Shown here in pieces: positions 42,007 to 52,074 of a DNA stretch of 64,000 nt. Source of the stretch: an uncultured Lachnospiraceae bacterium (GTDB lineage: Bacteria > Bacillota > Clostridia > Lachnospirales > Lachnospiraceae); contig CANCYR010000008.1 of NCBI GenBank assembly GCA_947382355.1, positions 21,306 to 85,305 of the forward strand, read 5' to 3'. Under the pieces are notes generated by a model. The model did no database searches, was not told the origin of the DNA, and saw only the letters and a list, made by a program, of their open reading frames with translations. Position 1 is the first letter of the stretch. Each line of letters starts with the position of its first letter. Made by a program: the position numbers and the translations under genes.

Positions 42007-43515
42007 AAATAAGCTTTTGGGAAGAATAGAACTGAGCAGGCCTTTAAATGTTTCCGTCCGGCAAAAAATCAAAAGAAGCAGCAGATTTGGCAGAAGGATA
42101 CAAACTGCAAGCTTGTATATAAACGACGGAAACAGAGCACCGTGATACAAGGTGCCTGCAAAATAGGTGATAATTACAAGAAACAGGGATAAGGAAAAAT
42201 ATCCTCCGTTGGTAAGCCAGAATTCCTTCCAGGACATTTTCAGTCCGTGCTTAAAAAGCACATAAGGCTCTACCCAGAGGGAGGTAGTGACCATGCTGAT
42301 AAAGGTTCCGGCAAATACTCCGGCAGCGCCAAAGGAATAGACGGCGGCAATGGAAACCGCCAGATTGAGGACGGCTTCTATTAAAGGCTTGAAACGGTCC
42401 TGCCAGAGAAGGCCCATGGACTCCTTGAATACAAGAGGAATCTTGCGGATGCCTATTATGTAAAAGTTGATACATATCATGGCAACTACAGGAAGGGGAA
42501 ACAGGTAATGGCTGCCCCATATAAGCTCTATGAAGGGATTTAAAAGCACAAATAAGCATATGGTACAAAAGGAATAAAACCAGAAGCATGCAAAGTGTAA
42601 AAGCTTAAAAATCTTATAGGAGGTTTCTCTGGATTCGGTAGCGTTTAAATTGCCGACTCCTGCCGTCAGGGCAGAAAACATCTGCCCCACCACCATATTT
42701 ATCATATTTACAATTAACACATAGTTATCGTTGATGGCTACAGCGGTAAGTCCGATAAAACGGCTTATAATTAAGTTGTCGGTGGAATTTAATATAGTAG
42801 CGCCAACCCTGTGGTTGAACATGGCAAAAGTACTTTTCAAAATCTCCTTTTTCTCTTCTCCGGACAGCTCCGGTCTTTTTTTGGTCTTTATAAAGGGATA
42901 CAGTTTATCAGCCTGCCTAGATATAAAAAGATTGTTAAACAGAGTAAAAGGAATCTGGATAAGCAGGTAAATGAAAAAATTCCCGGTTAAATACAGTGCC
43001 GCAATCTGTACAATGTTTTTAACAGCCGAAATCAGACAACTATAGAGCGTGATAATATACAGCTTCTGGTCTGCCTGAAGGATGGAAAGCTTATAGGCAA
43101 ATAAATAGGAACATACAGAATTGCTTAAATAAAGCAGGTAAATAACAGGAAGCCCCTTTATATCGGGGCAATTCTTAATCAGATAGGGCAGAAAAGGAGT
43201 AAGGATTAATCCGATTCCGCCTACCAGACAGGCAATGAGCATATAAGCTTTTTTATAAAAGCCTAAAAGAGCCAGCAGTTTTTTTTCATCTTTTTCAGCG
43301 ATGGGCTTATACATATTATAAATCAGTACGGTTCCAACCCCCAGTTCCGTCAGGGCAAGGATGGATAAAATATTGGAAAAAAGCCCTTTAATGCCTGCAA
43401 ATTCCATGGAAAGCGTATAAATAAAAACAGTTCTGCATAAAAAGTCCATTAGATAAGTAAACATCTGGGCTGCAAGAATAATGATTCCGTTTTTTAAAAA
43501 AATTCTGGCTCTCAA
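41989..43515 (-). CDS. Oligosaccharide flippase (Wzx/MATE-fold polysaccharide transporter)
   Basis: A 508-residue protein with 12-14 predicted membrane helices of the polysaccharide biosynthesis transporter family. The N-terminus FLKNGIIILAAQMFTYLMDFLCRTVFIYTL and the segment ILNSTDNLIISRFIGLTAVAINDNYVLIVNMI are typical of EpsK/Wzx-like proteins. It should flip lipid-linked glycan units. The best start is TTG at 43515, 8 bases after GGAGG; a TTG at 43530 has no site. It lies opposite the exopolysaccharide operon and may serve it or a separate glycan. Confidence 0.87.
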   Translation of the reverse strand: MRARIFLKNGIIILAAQMFTYLMDFLCRTVFIYTLSMEFAGIKGLFSNILSILALTELGVGTVLIYNMYKPIAEKDEKKLLALLGFYKKAYMLIACLVGGIGLILTPFLPYLIKNCPDIKGLPVIYLLYLSNSVCSYLFAYKLSILQADQKLYIITLYSCLISAVKNIVQIAALYLTGNFFIYLLIQIPFTLFNNLFISRQADKLYPFIKTKKRPELSGEEKKEILKSTFAMFNHRVGATILNSTDNLIISRFIGLTAVAINDNYVLIVNMINMVVGQMFSALTAGVGNLNATESRETSYKIFKLLHFACFWFYSFCTICLFVLLNPFIELIWGSHYLFPLPVVAMICINFYIIGIRKIPLVFKESMGLLWQDRFKPLIEAVLNLAVSIAAVYSFGAAGVFAGTFISMVTTSLWVEPYVLFKHGLKMSWKEFWLTNGGYFSLSLFLVIITYFAGTLYHGALFPSFIYKLAVCILLPNLLLLLIFCRTETFKGLLSSILPKSLFSKKES

Positions 43516-43677
43516 AAAGACTGCCTCCAATCTTATAATTATAAGTTGTTATCGGGAAGATAAAAGTATTATACTTCCGTAAGTAAAAATCAACAAGGTA
43601 AATGCTTCCAAAAGTTTGATATTAGTACTAAAGACACAAAAAGGACACACTTTTTTGCAAAAATATGCCCATAGGAA

Positions 43678-43707
43678 TTGAAAGAATGTCAATAGATGTG
43701 ATATTAT
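43678..43707 (+). promoter_or_regulatory. Sigma-A promoter of the exopolysaccharide operon
   Basis: TTGAAA (43678-43683), an 18-base spacer and TATTAT (43702-43707) lie 55 bases upstream of the first gene. No clear riboswitch fits in the short leader. Confidence 0.6.
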
Positions 43708-43762
43708 TTATAATAAAATAGAAAAAGATATATAAAAGATAACGATTGAGGAGTGTTTAAAA

Positions 43763-45088
43763 GTGGAAAATTTATATGACCAGCTTTTAAATCGGAGGAA
43801 AAAGCTATGCGTAATCGGCATGGGATATGTAGGGCTTCCGATAGCAGTCAGTTTCTCCAAATATGTGGATGTGATTGGTTTTGATATCGATCAGGAGAAA
43901 GTCAGAAGTTTAAAGGCAGGTAATGATGCAACCGGAGAAGTGGAAGAGGGGGCATTAAAGGAGTGTAAGGTTTGCTTTACTGCAGATGAGGAAAAACTGT
44001 CGGAAGCGGACTTTTTCATTATAGCGGTTCCAACCCCGGTGGATGAAGATAAAAATCCGGATTTGACGCCGCTTACAAGTGCCAGTACCATATTGGGCAG
44101 GCATTTGAAGCAGAAAGATGTGGTAGTTTATGAGTCTACAGTCTATCCGGGACTTACAGAAGAGGTATGTGTCCCTATTTTGGAAAAACAGTCCAAGCTT
44201 ACATACAAAAAGGACTTTAAGGTAGGATATTCGCCGGAAAGAATCAATCCGGGAGACAAGGTGCACCGGCTGGAGAATGTAGTAAAAATTGTAAGCGGCT
44301 GTGATGAGGAAACAAAAGAGCTGATTGCTTCTGTTTATGAACTGGTAGTGGAAGCGGGAGTATTCAAGGCGGAAAGCATTCAGGTGGCCGAGGCGGCAAA
44401 GGTTATTGAAAACTCTCAAAGAGATATTAATATTGCTTTTATGAATGAATTATCCATTATCTTTCATAAAATGGGCATAGACACAAAGGCTGTTTTGGAA
44501 GCAGCCAGAACAAAGTGGAATTTTCTGGATTTCAAACCCGGGCTGGTGGGCGGACATTGTATCGGTATTGATCCCTATTACCTGACTTATCAGGCACAGA
44601 AGCTTGGGTATCATTCCGAGGTGATTCTTTCGGGACGCAGGATCAATGATAACATGGGACAATACATTGCAAGGTGCATTGTGAAAAAGCTGATTGAAGG
44701 AGACGTCTTTGTAAAAGGTGCGGTAGTAGGGATTTTTGGCTTTACCTTCAAGGAAAATTGTCCGGATGTGAGAAATACAAGGGTTATTGATATTGTAAAG
44801 GAACTGGAAGAATATCAGGTTCGCACTGTGCTGGTGGATTCTAAGGCGGACAGCCGGATGGCAAAGGCGCTTTATGGTGTAAAAGTCATAAAAGCGGAGC
44901 AGATCAGGGCACATAGTCTTGATGGCATTGTGCTGGCAGTGGCTCATCAGGAGTTTTATGACTATACGCCTGATGACTGGAATTTCTATTATAAAGAAGG
45001 AATATCCTGTAAGCTGATTGCGGATATAAAAGGAATTTATAACAAAAAGGAGTATGAAGAAAAAGGATATTCCTATTGGAGACTATAG
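43763..45088 (+). CDS. UDP-N-acetylhexosamine 6-dehydrogenase (TviB/WbpO-like)
   Basis: A 441-residue nucleotide-sugar dehydrogenase that oxidises C6 of a UDP-sugar with two NAD. The Rossmann motif GMGYVGLPIAVSF, PTPVDEDKNPDLTPL, YSPERINPGDK and the catalytic cysteine in GGHCIGIDPYYL are intact. Block patterns agree best with TviB/WbpO, the enzymes that make UDP-GalNAcA or UDP-GlcNAcA. The TviC/PelX-like epimerase gene 3 kb downstream would supply UDP-GalNAc. Start GTG 43763 lies 9 bases after GAGGAG. It is the first gene of the long operon. The product sugar is inferred. Confidence 0.9.
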   Translation: MENLYDQLLNRRKKLCVIGMGYVGLPIAVSFSKYVDVIGFDIDQEKVRSLKAGNDATGEVEEGALKECKVCFTADEEKLSEADFFIIAVPTPVDEDKNPDLTPLTSASTILGRHLKQKDVVVYESTVYPGLTEEVCVPILEKQSKLTYKKDFKVGYSPERINPGDKVHRLENVVKIVSGCDEETKELIASVYELVVEAGVFKAESIQVAEAAKVIENSQRDINIAFMNELSIIFHKMGIDTKAVLEAARTKWNFLDFKPGLVGGHCIGIDPYYLTYQAQKLGYHSEVILSGRRINDNMGQYIARCIVKKLIEGDVFVKGAVVGIFGFTFKENCPDVRNTRVIDIVKELEEYQVRTVLVDSKADSRMAKALYGVKVIKAEQIRAHSLDGIVLAVAHQEFYDYTPDDWNFYYKEGISCKLIADIKGIYNKKEYEEKGYSYWRL

Positions 45089-45099
45089 GTGATTTGATA

Positions 45100-46218
45100 A
45101 TGAAGCAAGGAAAGTTTCCCGTGAAGAACCGGGAAAAGTTAGGATTTGTAATAGGAAATATGAGTCATTCCGGAGGAACAGAACGGGTGCTTTCCATTCT
45201 TGCAAACGGATTGGTAAAAAGAGGGTATCCAATCGTTATCATCAGCATGTGGGGAGAGAAAGAAACCACATTTCCCTGTGCAAGCCGGATTAAACGATAT
45301 CGCCTTTCAAAGGAGTATCCAAAAGGAGTTAAGGAAAACCTGAAGAATATCATTTCTCTGTTCCGGATTGTGAAAAAAGAGAAAATTTCTATTTTAGTAG
45401 ATGTAGACCTGATACTTACCTTTTACAGCCTGCCTTTAAAAATATGTATGCCGGGACTGAAAAGGATATCCTGGGAGCACTTCAACTATTATTATCAATT
45501 CAGGAAGAACAATCGAATCCGAAGGGCTGCCATGTGGCTGGCAGCCGCCTTTTCGGACGTAGTGCTGGTATTATCCAAAGAAGATAAGGAGTATTATAAG
45601 GAGCGCTTAAAGATTCGCGGCAGGCTTTGCCAGATTTATAATCCCAATACCTATGAAGAGGTTGATGTACAAAAGCCAAAGGAAAAGCTTGTGTTTGCTG
45701 CAGGAAGGCTTACAAGGGCAAAAGGCTTTGATTATCTGCTAAGAAGCTGGCAGCTTTTGGAAAAGGATTTTTTGGAGTGGAGGCTTTGCATTGCAGGGGA
45801 AGGTGAGGAAGAAGCGGCTCTTTTTGACATGAAACAGCAGATGAATCTGAAGAACGTTGAATTTATCGGCAATGTGGAGGATATAGAAGCATATTATGAA
45901 AAAGCAGCACTTTTTGTTCTGCCTTCCAGAAATGAAGGATTTGGAATGGTGCTCATTGAAGCTATGGCATATGAAAATCCGGTAGTAAGTTTTTCCTGCA
46001 AGGCAGGACCAAAGGATATCATTACGGATGGAAAAGACGGATTTTTAGTTCCCACAGGTGATTTCAAAGATTTTGCTTCCAAGATGCGGTGCCTGATGGA
46101 AAATAAAGAGCTTCGGGAAGAAATGGGAAGAAAAGCAAAGGAATCCACCAAAAGGTTTCAGGTGGAAGGGATTCTGGATAAGTGGGAGGATTTATTAAAG
46201 TCTTTACGACAAGTATGA
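45100..46218 (+). CDS. Family 4 glycosyltransferase
   Basis: A 372-residue retaining GT-B enzyme (GT4). The N-domain begins LGFVIGNMSHSGGTERVLSILANGL, with the SGGTERV glycine loop; the C-domain has VFAAGRLTRAKGFDYLL, GEGEEE and the EGFGMVLIEAMA (E-x7-E) site that binds the sugar nucleotide. No membrane helix. Start ATG 45100 follows AGGTGA at 7 bases and trails the dehydrogenase by 11 bases. Donor and acceptor are unknown. Confidence 0.9.
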   Translation: MKQGKFPVKNREKLGFVIGNMSHSGGTERVLSILANGLVKRGYPIVIISMWGEKETTFPCASRIKRYRLSKEYPKGVKENLKNIISLFRIVKKEKISILVDVDLILTFYSLPLKICMPGLKRISWEHFNYYYQFRKNNRIRRAAMWLAAAFSDVVLVLSKEDKEYYKERLKIRGRLCQIYNPNTYEEVDVQKPKEKLVFAAGRLTRAKGFDYLLRSWQLLEKDFLEWRLCIAGEGEEEAALFDMKQQMNLKNVEFIGNVEDIEAYYEKAALFVLPSRNEGFGMVLIEAMAYENPVVSFSCKAGPKDIITDGKDGFLVPTGDFKDFASKMRCLMENKELREEMGRKAKESTKRFQVEGILDKWEDLLKSLRQV

Positions 46219-46254
46219 GGGGAGCCAAAATACAAATTGCAAAGGCGGATGCGT

Positions 46255-47172
46255 ATGAATATATTAGTAACCTTAGATGACAACTATATACGGCCCTTGT
46301 TCATTATGCTGGAATCTTTGTTTTATCATGAGAAGGGGCCAATGGTTATTTATCTGTTTTATTCAAATGTTTCAGAGGATAACAGGAAACGGCTTCATAC
46401 ATATATCAAAAAGCAGGGAAGCCGGCTCATCCCCATTTATGTAAAGGATGACGTGTTTCAGGACGCACCTGTTTTCCGCTATTTTACAAAAGAAATGTAT
46501 TATCGGCTTTTATGCAGCAGGCTCTTGCCCAAAACAGAGGATAGGGTGCTTTATTTAGACCCGGATATTCTAATCAGGGGAGAGCTTAAGCCTTTTTATG
46601 AAATGGATTTTTGCGGCAGGCAGTTGATTGGAATGGAAGACTATGCAATCAATCATATGTTGACGGAAAAGAAAGAGGCAATCGGCTTTCAAAAAGAAGA
46701 ATGTTATATCAATTCAGGGGTAATTCTTTTTAATCTGAATAAGATGAGAGAAGCTTTTGTGCTGGAAGATTTTATTGCCGTTTTAGAGGAACACAAGGAT
46801 GTTGTTTCTTATCCGGATCAGGATTTGATTAATCTTTACTTTAAAGAAGACAGACTGGTAGGGGAGCGGATTTACAATTACAATACAGGTTATGGGAGCG
46901 TTTTAGGAATGCTTGCATGGGCGCTTGGATTAAAAAGGGAAAAAAAGGAACCTGTTATTATTCATTATATGGGCAGTTCCAAGCCATGGCAGGTGGACTA
47001 TTATGGAAAATATTTTTTTGAATATTACCATTATCTGAAAAAACATTTAAGCTGGAAAGGTAAAATATTGTTTTTCTTTAAACCATGTTATGTTGCTGCA
47101 AAGCTTGGCAAAGCGTTTGTCAGAAGAAGCCGGGCTTATGTGAAAAGCAGAGAAAGGAGACATACAGTATGA
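46255..47172 (+). CDS. Family 8 glycosyltransferase (LPS/galactosyl type)
   Basis: A 305-residue GT8 enzyme with the GT-A fold. MNILVTLDDNYIRPLFIMLESLF, the metal-binding DxD in RVLYLDPDILI, YINSGVILFNL and IIHYMGSSKPW are the family hallmarks. Start ATG 46255 matches the paralogue at 62983 (MNIAVTINDTY) and follows AAAGGCGG. A basic, helical tail of 40 residues may contact the membrane. It overlaps the next gene by 4 bases. Confidence 0.92.
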   Translation: MNILVTLDDNYIRPLFIMLESLFYHEKGPMVIYLFYSNVSEDNRKRLHTYIKKQGSRLIPIYVKDDVFQDAPVFRYFTKEMYYRLLCSRLLPKTEDRVLYLDPDILIRGELKPFYEMDFCGRQLIGMEDYAINHMLTEKKEAIGFQKEECYINSGVILFNLNKMREAFVLEDFIAVLEEHKDVVSYPDQDLINLYFKEDRLVGERIYNYNTGYGSVLGMLAWALGLKREKKEPVIIHYMGSSKPWQVDYYGKYFFEYYHYLKKHLSWKGKILFFFKPCYVAAKLGKAFVRRSRAYVKSRERRHTV

Positions 47173-48098
47173 AACAGGGAAAAAAGTTAAGTATTCTTAT
47201 TCCGGCTTATAATGAAAGTGCAGGCATTGGCAGGACATTGGAGGAGCTGATTGCATTTGTCAATATGGAAGAAACAGAAATCATCGTGGTGGATGACGGC
47301 TCTTTGGATAATACGGCGGATATAGTAAAAGAATTTCCGGAAGTAAAGCTGATTCAGCATGAAGTAAACAAAGGTTATGGTACTGCCATTAAAACGGGTA
47401 CAAGAGCAGCTGCAGGAGAAATCGTGGCATGGTACGATGCGGACGGACAGCATAGGCCGGAGGATTTAAAAAAGGTAGTGGATGAAATCATAAAAAAGGA
47501 TTTGGATTATTGCATTGGAGTCAGGGGAAAGGATTCTTATGTGGATAAGTCCAGAGTGTTGGGAAAGTTTATTCTCCGTCTGTTTCTAAGGGTTGTTACA
47601 TTAAAAAAGGTGACGGATTTTAATTCCGGACTTCGGGCATTTAAAAGAGAGGTGCTGCTAAGATATCTGTCGCTTTTGCCTAAAAGGTTTGGAGCATCTA
47701 CGGTTACCACGCTGCTTATGCAGGAGGAGGATTATAATGGAAGCGAGGTGCCCATTTTAGTAAGGGCGCGTATCGGAAAAAGTTCTGTAAAGCAGATAAA
47801 GGACGGACTTCGTACTATCATGCTTATTTTAAATGTAATATTACTATTTCATCCAATGAGGGTTCTGGGCACCAGCGGGGCGGCGGTGAGTCTGACGGGA
47901 CTGCTTTATGGAAGTATTTGTGCACTTAAATGGCACGGAGGTTTTCCGGTATTTGCGGCAATCCTGATTATTTTCGGATTCCAGCTTTTTTGTTTTGGGC
48001 TGCTGTCCCATCAAATCAGCCGGGTCCGGAAAGAAAAGTTTGAGGATCCGGGCATTTATGCTATGATGAATATGCAGGAAATGACGAAACAACAATAA
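47169..48098 (+). CDS. Family 2 glycosyltransferase with two C-terminal membrane helices (DPM1-like)
   Basis: A 309-residue GT2. LSILIPAYNESAGIGRTLEEL, EIIVVDDGSLDNTADI and WYDADGQHRPEDL form the nucleotide-sugar and metal site. After NSGLRAFKRE the C-terminus has two hydrophobic helices (LTGLLYGSIC, FAAILIIFGFQLFCFGL), as in polyprenyl-phosphate hexose synthases. It may make a lipid-linked sugar donor for the GT-C-like protein at 56.7 kb. ATG 47169 follows AAAGGAG; the frame upstream of it is a read-through of the GT8 end. Confidence 0.9.
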   Translation: MKQGKKLSILIPAYNESAGIGRTLEELIAFVNMEETEIIVVDDGSLDNTADIVKEFPEVKLIQHEVNKGYGTAIKTGTRAAAGEIVAWYDADGQHRPEDLKKVVDEIIKKDLDYCIGVRGKDSYVDKSRVLGKFILRLFLRVVTLKKVTDFNSGLRAFKREVLLRYLSLLPKRFGASTVTTLLMQEEDYNGSEVPILVRARIGKSSVKQIKDGLRTIMLILNVILLFHPMRVLGTSGAAVSLTGLLYGSICALKWHGGFPVFAAILIIFGFQLFCFGLLSHQISRVRKEKFEDPGIYAMMNMQEMTKQQ

Positions 48099-48123
48099 AT
48101 ATACTGTAAAGGAATAAATGGTT

Positions 48124-49107
48124 ATGAGTTATCAGGAAGTGGTTTTCCCGGAGGAAAGTGTATTTACCATAACAGGGGGGGCAGGATTTATCGGCTCCAA
48201 TCTATGTGAAGCATTATTACAGAAAGGCTATCGGGTAAGATGTCTGGATAATCTGTCTACGGGAAGGCAGGAAAATTTAAAATCCCTATTGACATATAAG
48301 GAATTTACATTTATAAAAGGAGATATATGTGACTTAGATACCTGCAGTCGGGTTTGCGAGGGAGCAGACTATGTGCTCCATCAGGCGGCATGGGGCAGCG
48401 TGCCAAGGAGCATAGAAATGCCCTTATATTATGAAGAGGTAAATATCAGGGGGACGCTGAATATGATGGAAGCGGCAAGGCAGGCGGGAGTGAAGCGGTT
48501 TGTTTATGCCTCCTCTTCCTCTGTTTACGGGGATTCCAAAGAGCTTCCAAAGGCAGAGGGGAAAGAAGGGAATCTATTGTCTCCCTATGCCCTTACCAAG
48601 CGCACGGATGAGGAATACGGAAAGCTGTATGCAAAGCTTTATGGACTGGAAACAGTAGGACTTCGCTATTTTAATGTATTTGGAAGAAGGCAGGACCCGG
48701 ACGGCGCATATGCGGCGGTAATCCCCAGGTTCATCCGGCTTTTGTTAAAAGGAGAAGCTCCCACGATTCATGGAGACGGGCTTCAGTCCAGAGATTTTAC
48801 ATATATTGAAAACGTCATTGAAGCAAATTTAAAGGCGTGCGCTTCTAAGGAAGCGGTGGCAGGAGAAGCCTTTAACATTGCCTTTGGGGGACAGGAGACC
48901 ATATTATCCATGTATGAGGCTATATGCAAAGAGCTGGGCGTTTCCATAAAGCCGGTTTTTACGGAGCAAAGAAAAGGGGATATCAGGCATTCCAACGCCA
49001 ATATTGATAAGGCCAAAAAGCTTCTTTCCTACCATCCGGAATATGATTTTAGAAAGGGACTTCATTTAACCATCGACTGGTATAAGGAACAGTTAATAGA
49101 GAAGTAA
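48124..49107 (+). CDS. UDP-N-acetylglucosamine 4-epimerase-like SDR (WbpP/TviC/PelX-like)
   Basis: A 327-residue extended SDR. TGGAGFIGSNLCEALL binds NAD, HQAAWGSVPRSIEMP is the WbpP/TviC signature, ASSSSVYGD carries the serine and YALTK the YxxxK pair. The family interconverts UDP-GlcNAc and UDP-GalNAc. In Pseudomonas pel loci the PelX epimerase supplies UDP-GalNAc, so its place just before the Pel-like genes fits. Start ATG 48124 is preferred over 48118, which lies only 4 bases after AAAGGA. Confidence 0.9.
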   Translation: MSYQEVVFPEESVFTITGGAGFIGSNLCEALLQKGYRVRCLDNLSTGRQENLKSLLTYKEFTFIKGDICDLDTCSRVCEGADYVLHQAAWGSVPRSIEMPLYYEEVNIRGTLNMMEAARQAGVKRFVYASSSSVYGDSKELPKAEGKEGNLLSPYALTKRTDEEYGKLYAKLYGLETVGLRYFNVFGRRQDPDGAYAAVIPRFIRLLLKGEAPTIHGDGLQSRDFTYIENVIEANLKACASKEAVAGEAFNIAFGGQETILSMYEAICKELGVSIKPVFTEQRKGDIRHSNANIDKAKKLLSYHPEYDFRKGLHLTIDWYKEQLIEK

Positions 49108-49117
49108 AGGTGAGATT

Positions 49118-50641
49118 ATGCTGAAAATATCCGATTATATTGCCATGATGCTATCCTTTCTTGCCATGCTCATATTTTATCTGATATTTGCAGGAAGTCT
49201 TTCCGTAAATCTGGGAATTTCCAATTCTTTGGAAACCCTGGAGCTGCCGGAAGATTTCCAGGTCGTCAGGGAAAGCAATCTGGAAGAGCCGGCGTATGCT
49301 GTTTTATGCGGCAAACAGGGAGAAAGCGAGAAGACGCAGAATATTATTCATATGCTCTCCAATTTAAAAAAAGAATATGCGGTATTTTCTACTGTAGATG
49401 AAATAAACAGCAGGCAGTCTGAAACTCTGGAGACTATTTTGGTAACTGCAGAAAGATGGGATGAAGTAGGAGATAAGGAGCTGTTATTTAAATATGTGGA
49501 GGAAGAGGGAAAGAACCTGATATTCACAAGCCTGCCTGAAGGGACGGAAACAGAAGCATACGATAAGGCCATCGGGATTCTGGAAAAGGGAGATATTGTT
49601 TCTATTCAAGGTATTATGCTTTTTGAGGGAATGTTCATCCAGGATGATATGGTGTATTTTGAGGAACTAAAAACGGATGTGCAAAAGGTTTCGGTAGATG
49701 CCAGATGTAAAAAGCTGATGGTGGAGAAAGCAGAGGCGGCAGTAAAACAAAAGGATTTAATTCCGCTTATATGGGAGAAGCGATATGGAGAAGGATATTT
49801 TTTTGTAGTAAACGGTGATTTTCTTACAATGGAAAAGGGAATGGGAATATTGACCGGTATTCTCTGCCAGACAGAAGAAGATTTTATTTATCCGGTAGTC
49901 AATGCAAAGGCAAATCTGATTGATTCTTTTCCGGAGCTTGACAATCCTTATGAAAGTCAAATAAAGAGCATGTACAGCAGAAACACTTATATGTTTCTCA
50001 GGGACATTGTATGGCCTGCCATAGTAAAGCTTGGAGAATCGGATACGTTGATTTTCAGTACAAGGATAAACAGGCCTGTCAAGGAAAAGAATCGGAAGGA
50101 TTATAATTATCTGGCAGACCTGTTGAAGAAAAGAGGCTATGAGATTGATGAAAGCCTTGAAGAAAAAGAACTAGAGCTGCCTTTTGTCAGCTCCGGCAAT
50201 CAGAGAAATTCAGAAGAAATCGTGAAGATGCAAAGCAGCATTTCCGGCTGGGGGCTTGCTACCCACTATCTGGATCTTTCCCAGATAATGGGACGTAATG
50301 CGGGCAAACCGGAGTACGAGTGGTCAAGCTACTGGTTAGAATTGTCTAAGCTTTCCTATGATTTGTATAATGATACGGATTGGATGGACGCCATGACATT
50401 GTCTCAGGCGCTGGAAAGGTATAAACGGTATTTGACGATTGACCCGCACATCACCAGCGGGGAAGGGAAGATTACTGTTGAAACAGAGAACTTTCATGAT
50501 TTGTGTTTCTATATGATTCGTACAGAAAAGACGGTGCTTGCCGGAGAAGGCTATGAAGCAAAGAAAGTAGGGGAAAATGCCTATTTGATAAGGGTGCTTC
50601 AGGAGAAAATCGTAATCGGACTGGAAGAAGAACCGGAATGA
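49118..50641 (+). CDS. DUF2194/PelA-like membrane-anchored protein
   Basis: A 507-residue protein with one N-terminal membrane helix (about 8-30) and a large extracellular part. The region YPVVNAKANLIDSFPELDNPYESQIKSMYSRNTYMFLRDI and the ending WGLATHYLDLSQIM resemble the deacetylase-like DUF2194 segment associated with PelA; no classical TFDD NodB motif is visible. PelA trims and deacetylates the Pel polymer. It begins 10 bases after the epimerase and precedes pelF, the order that supports the call. Catalytic activity is uncertain. Confidence 0.68.
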   Translation: MLKISDYIAMMLSFLAMLIFYLIFAGSLSVNLGISNSLETLELPEDFQVVRESNLEEPAYAVLCGKQGESEKTQNIIHMLSNLKKEYAVFSTVDEINSRQSETLETILVTAERWDEVGDKELLFKYVEEEGKNLIFTSLPEGTETEAYDKAIGILEKGDIVSIQGIMLFEGMFIQDDMVYFEELKTDVQKVSVDARCKKLMVEKAEAAVKQKDLIPLIWEKRYGEGYFFVVNGDFLTMEKGMGILTGILCQTEEDFIYPVVNAKANLIDSFPELDNPYESQIKSMYSRNTYMFLRDIVWPAIVKLGESDTLIFSTRINRPVKEKNRKDYNYLADLLKKRGYEIDESLEEKELELPFVSSGNQRNSEEIVKMQSSISGWGLATHYLDLSQIMGRNAGKPEYEWSSYWLELSKLSYDLYNDTDWMDAMTLSQALERYKRYLTIDPHITSGEGKITVETENFHDLCFYMIRTEKTVLAGEGYEAKKVGENAYLIRVLQEKIVIGLEEEPE

Positions 50642-50661
50642 GCTGAAAAAGAGGTGTAATC

Positions 50662-52074
50662 GTGAAAATAGCAATGTTTGTGGAAGGATGCTATCCCTAT
50701 GTGGTGGGCGGCGTGTCCAGCTGGGTGCAGATGCTTGTGGAAGCCAGAGAAGAAACAGATTTTATTATTCATTCGCTGTTGCCGGACAGGGAACAGAGCG
50801 GACAATTTAAATATAAAATGCCGAAAAATGTTCTTGAAATCAGGGAAGCTTATTTAAATGATAATGATGTGGTAAGGCCCTTCCGGAAGAAGACAAAGCT
50901 GAATAATGAAGAAAAAAGCTGTTTTAAGACTTTGCTTTTTGGTGAGAACATTGACTGGCTTGGCATATTCCGTTTTTTTGAAAAAGAGGATATTTCCGTA
51001 AATGATATACTGATGGGGGAAGATTTTTTTGAAATCGTTCAGGATTTATATATTGAAAGATACCCCCAGTGCGTATTTACAGATTTTTTGTGGAGCGTCA
51101 GGTCGTTATACCTTCCGCTGTTTACCATTCTAAAAGTACCGGTGGCAGAAGCGGACTGTTATCATGCCATATCCACCGGGTATGCCGGAATCCTTGCCTG
51201 CAAGGGGCATTATCTGTACAATAAGCCCATTCTTTTAACGGAACATGGCATTTATACCAGGGAGAGGGAAGAGGAAATCATTAAGGTGGATTGGACTCAG
51301 GGAATTTATAAGGATTTATGGATTCGTTATTTTTATACATTATCCAGCTGTATTTATGACTGTGCCTCCCAGGTGATTTCCCTGTTTCAGCAGGCACAGA
51401 AGATTCAGCTGGAGCTGGGCTGTCCAAAGGAAAAAGCCAGAGTGATTGCCAACGGCGTATATGTAAAGCAGTTTGCGGATATTCCGGGAAAGGACCCGGA
51501 AGATGATTTCATCAATGTGGGGGCTGTGCTCAGGGTGGTGCCCATCAAGGATGTAAAGACCATGATAAACGCCTTTGCCCTGGCAAAGGCACGGGTGCCC
51601 CGGTTAAAGCTGTATATTATGGGGCCTACTGATGAAAATCCCGAGTATTATCACGAATGTCAGGAATTTATAAAAGGATTTCAGGTAGAGGATATTGTAT
51701 TTACCGGGAGGGTAAATGTAAGGGATTATCTTGGGAAAATGGATATGACCATACTTACAAGTATTTCAGAAGGACAGCCCTTGTCCATTCTGGAGTCCAT
51801 GGCTTCCTCTAAGCCATGCATTGCAACTGATGTGGGCGGCTGTAAGGAGCTGTTGTATGGAGGGGAAAAGGACGGACTTGGAAGAAGCGGTCTAATCGTT
51901 CCGGTTATGAATGTGGATAAGATTGCAGATGCCATTGTGACTTTAGCCATGGATGAGGATTTAAGGGAAGATATGGGATACAACGGAAGGCTCAGGGTAA
52001 AAGCTTTTTATCAGAATGAGCAGGTAACTATGACTTATGGAGAACTATACGAACATTATAAAGATTGGAAGTAG
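50662..52074 (+). CDS. pelF: PelF-like family 4 glycosyltransferase
   Basis: A 470-residue soluble GT4. The start MKIAMFVEGCYPYVVGGVSSWVQ is the PelF signature, followed by a DUF3492-type insert (ERYPQCVFTDFLWSVRSLYLPL) and the GT-B C-domain: VIANGVYVKQF, GAVLRVVPIKDVKTMI and EGQPLSILESMASSKP (E-x7-E). PelF is the polymerase of Pel, using UDP-GalNAc/GlcNAc on the cytosolic face together with PelG. GTG 50662 follows AGAGGTG. It overlaps pelG by 10 bases. Confidence 0.92.
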   Translation: MKIAMFVEGCYPYVVGGVSSWVQMLVEAREETDFIIHSLLPDREQSGQFKYKMPKNVLEIREAYLNDNDVVRPFRKKTKLNNEEKSCFKTLLFGENIDWLGIFRFFEKEDISVNDILMGEDFFEIVQDLYIERYPQCVFTDFLWSVRSLYLPLFTILKVPVAEADCYHAISTGYAGILACKGHYLYNKPILLTEHGIYTREREEEIIKVDWTQGIYKDLWIRYFYTLSSCIYDCASQVISLFQQAQKIQLELGCPKEKARVIANGVYVKQFADIPGKDPEDDFINVGAVLRVVPIKDVKTMINAFALAKARVPRLKLYIMGPTDENPEYYHECQEFIKGFQVEDIVFTGRVNVRDYLGKMDMTILTSISEGQPLSILESMASSKPCIATDVGGCKELLYGGEKDGLGRSGLIVPVMNVDKIADAIVTLAMDEDLREDMGYNGRLRVKAFYQNEQVTMTYGELYEHYKDWK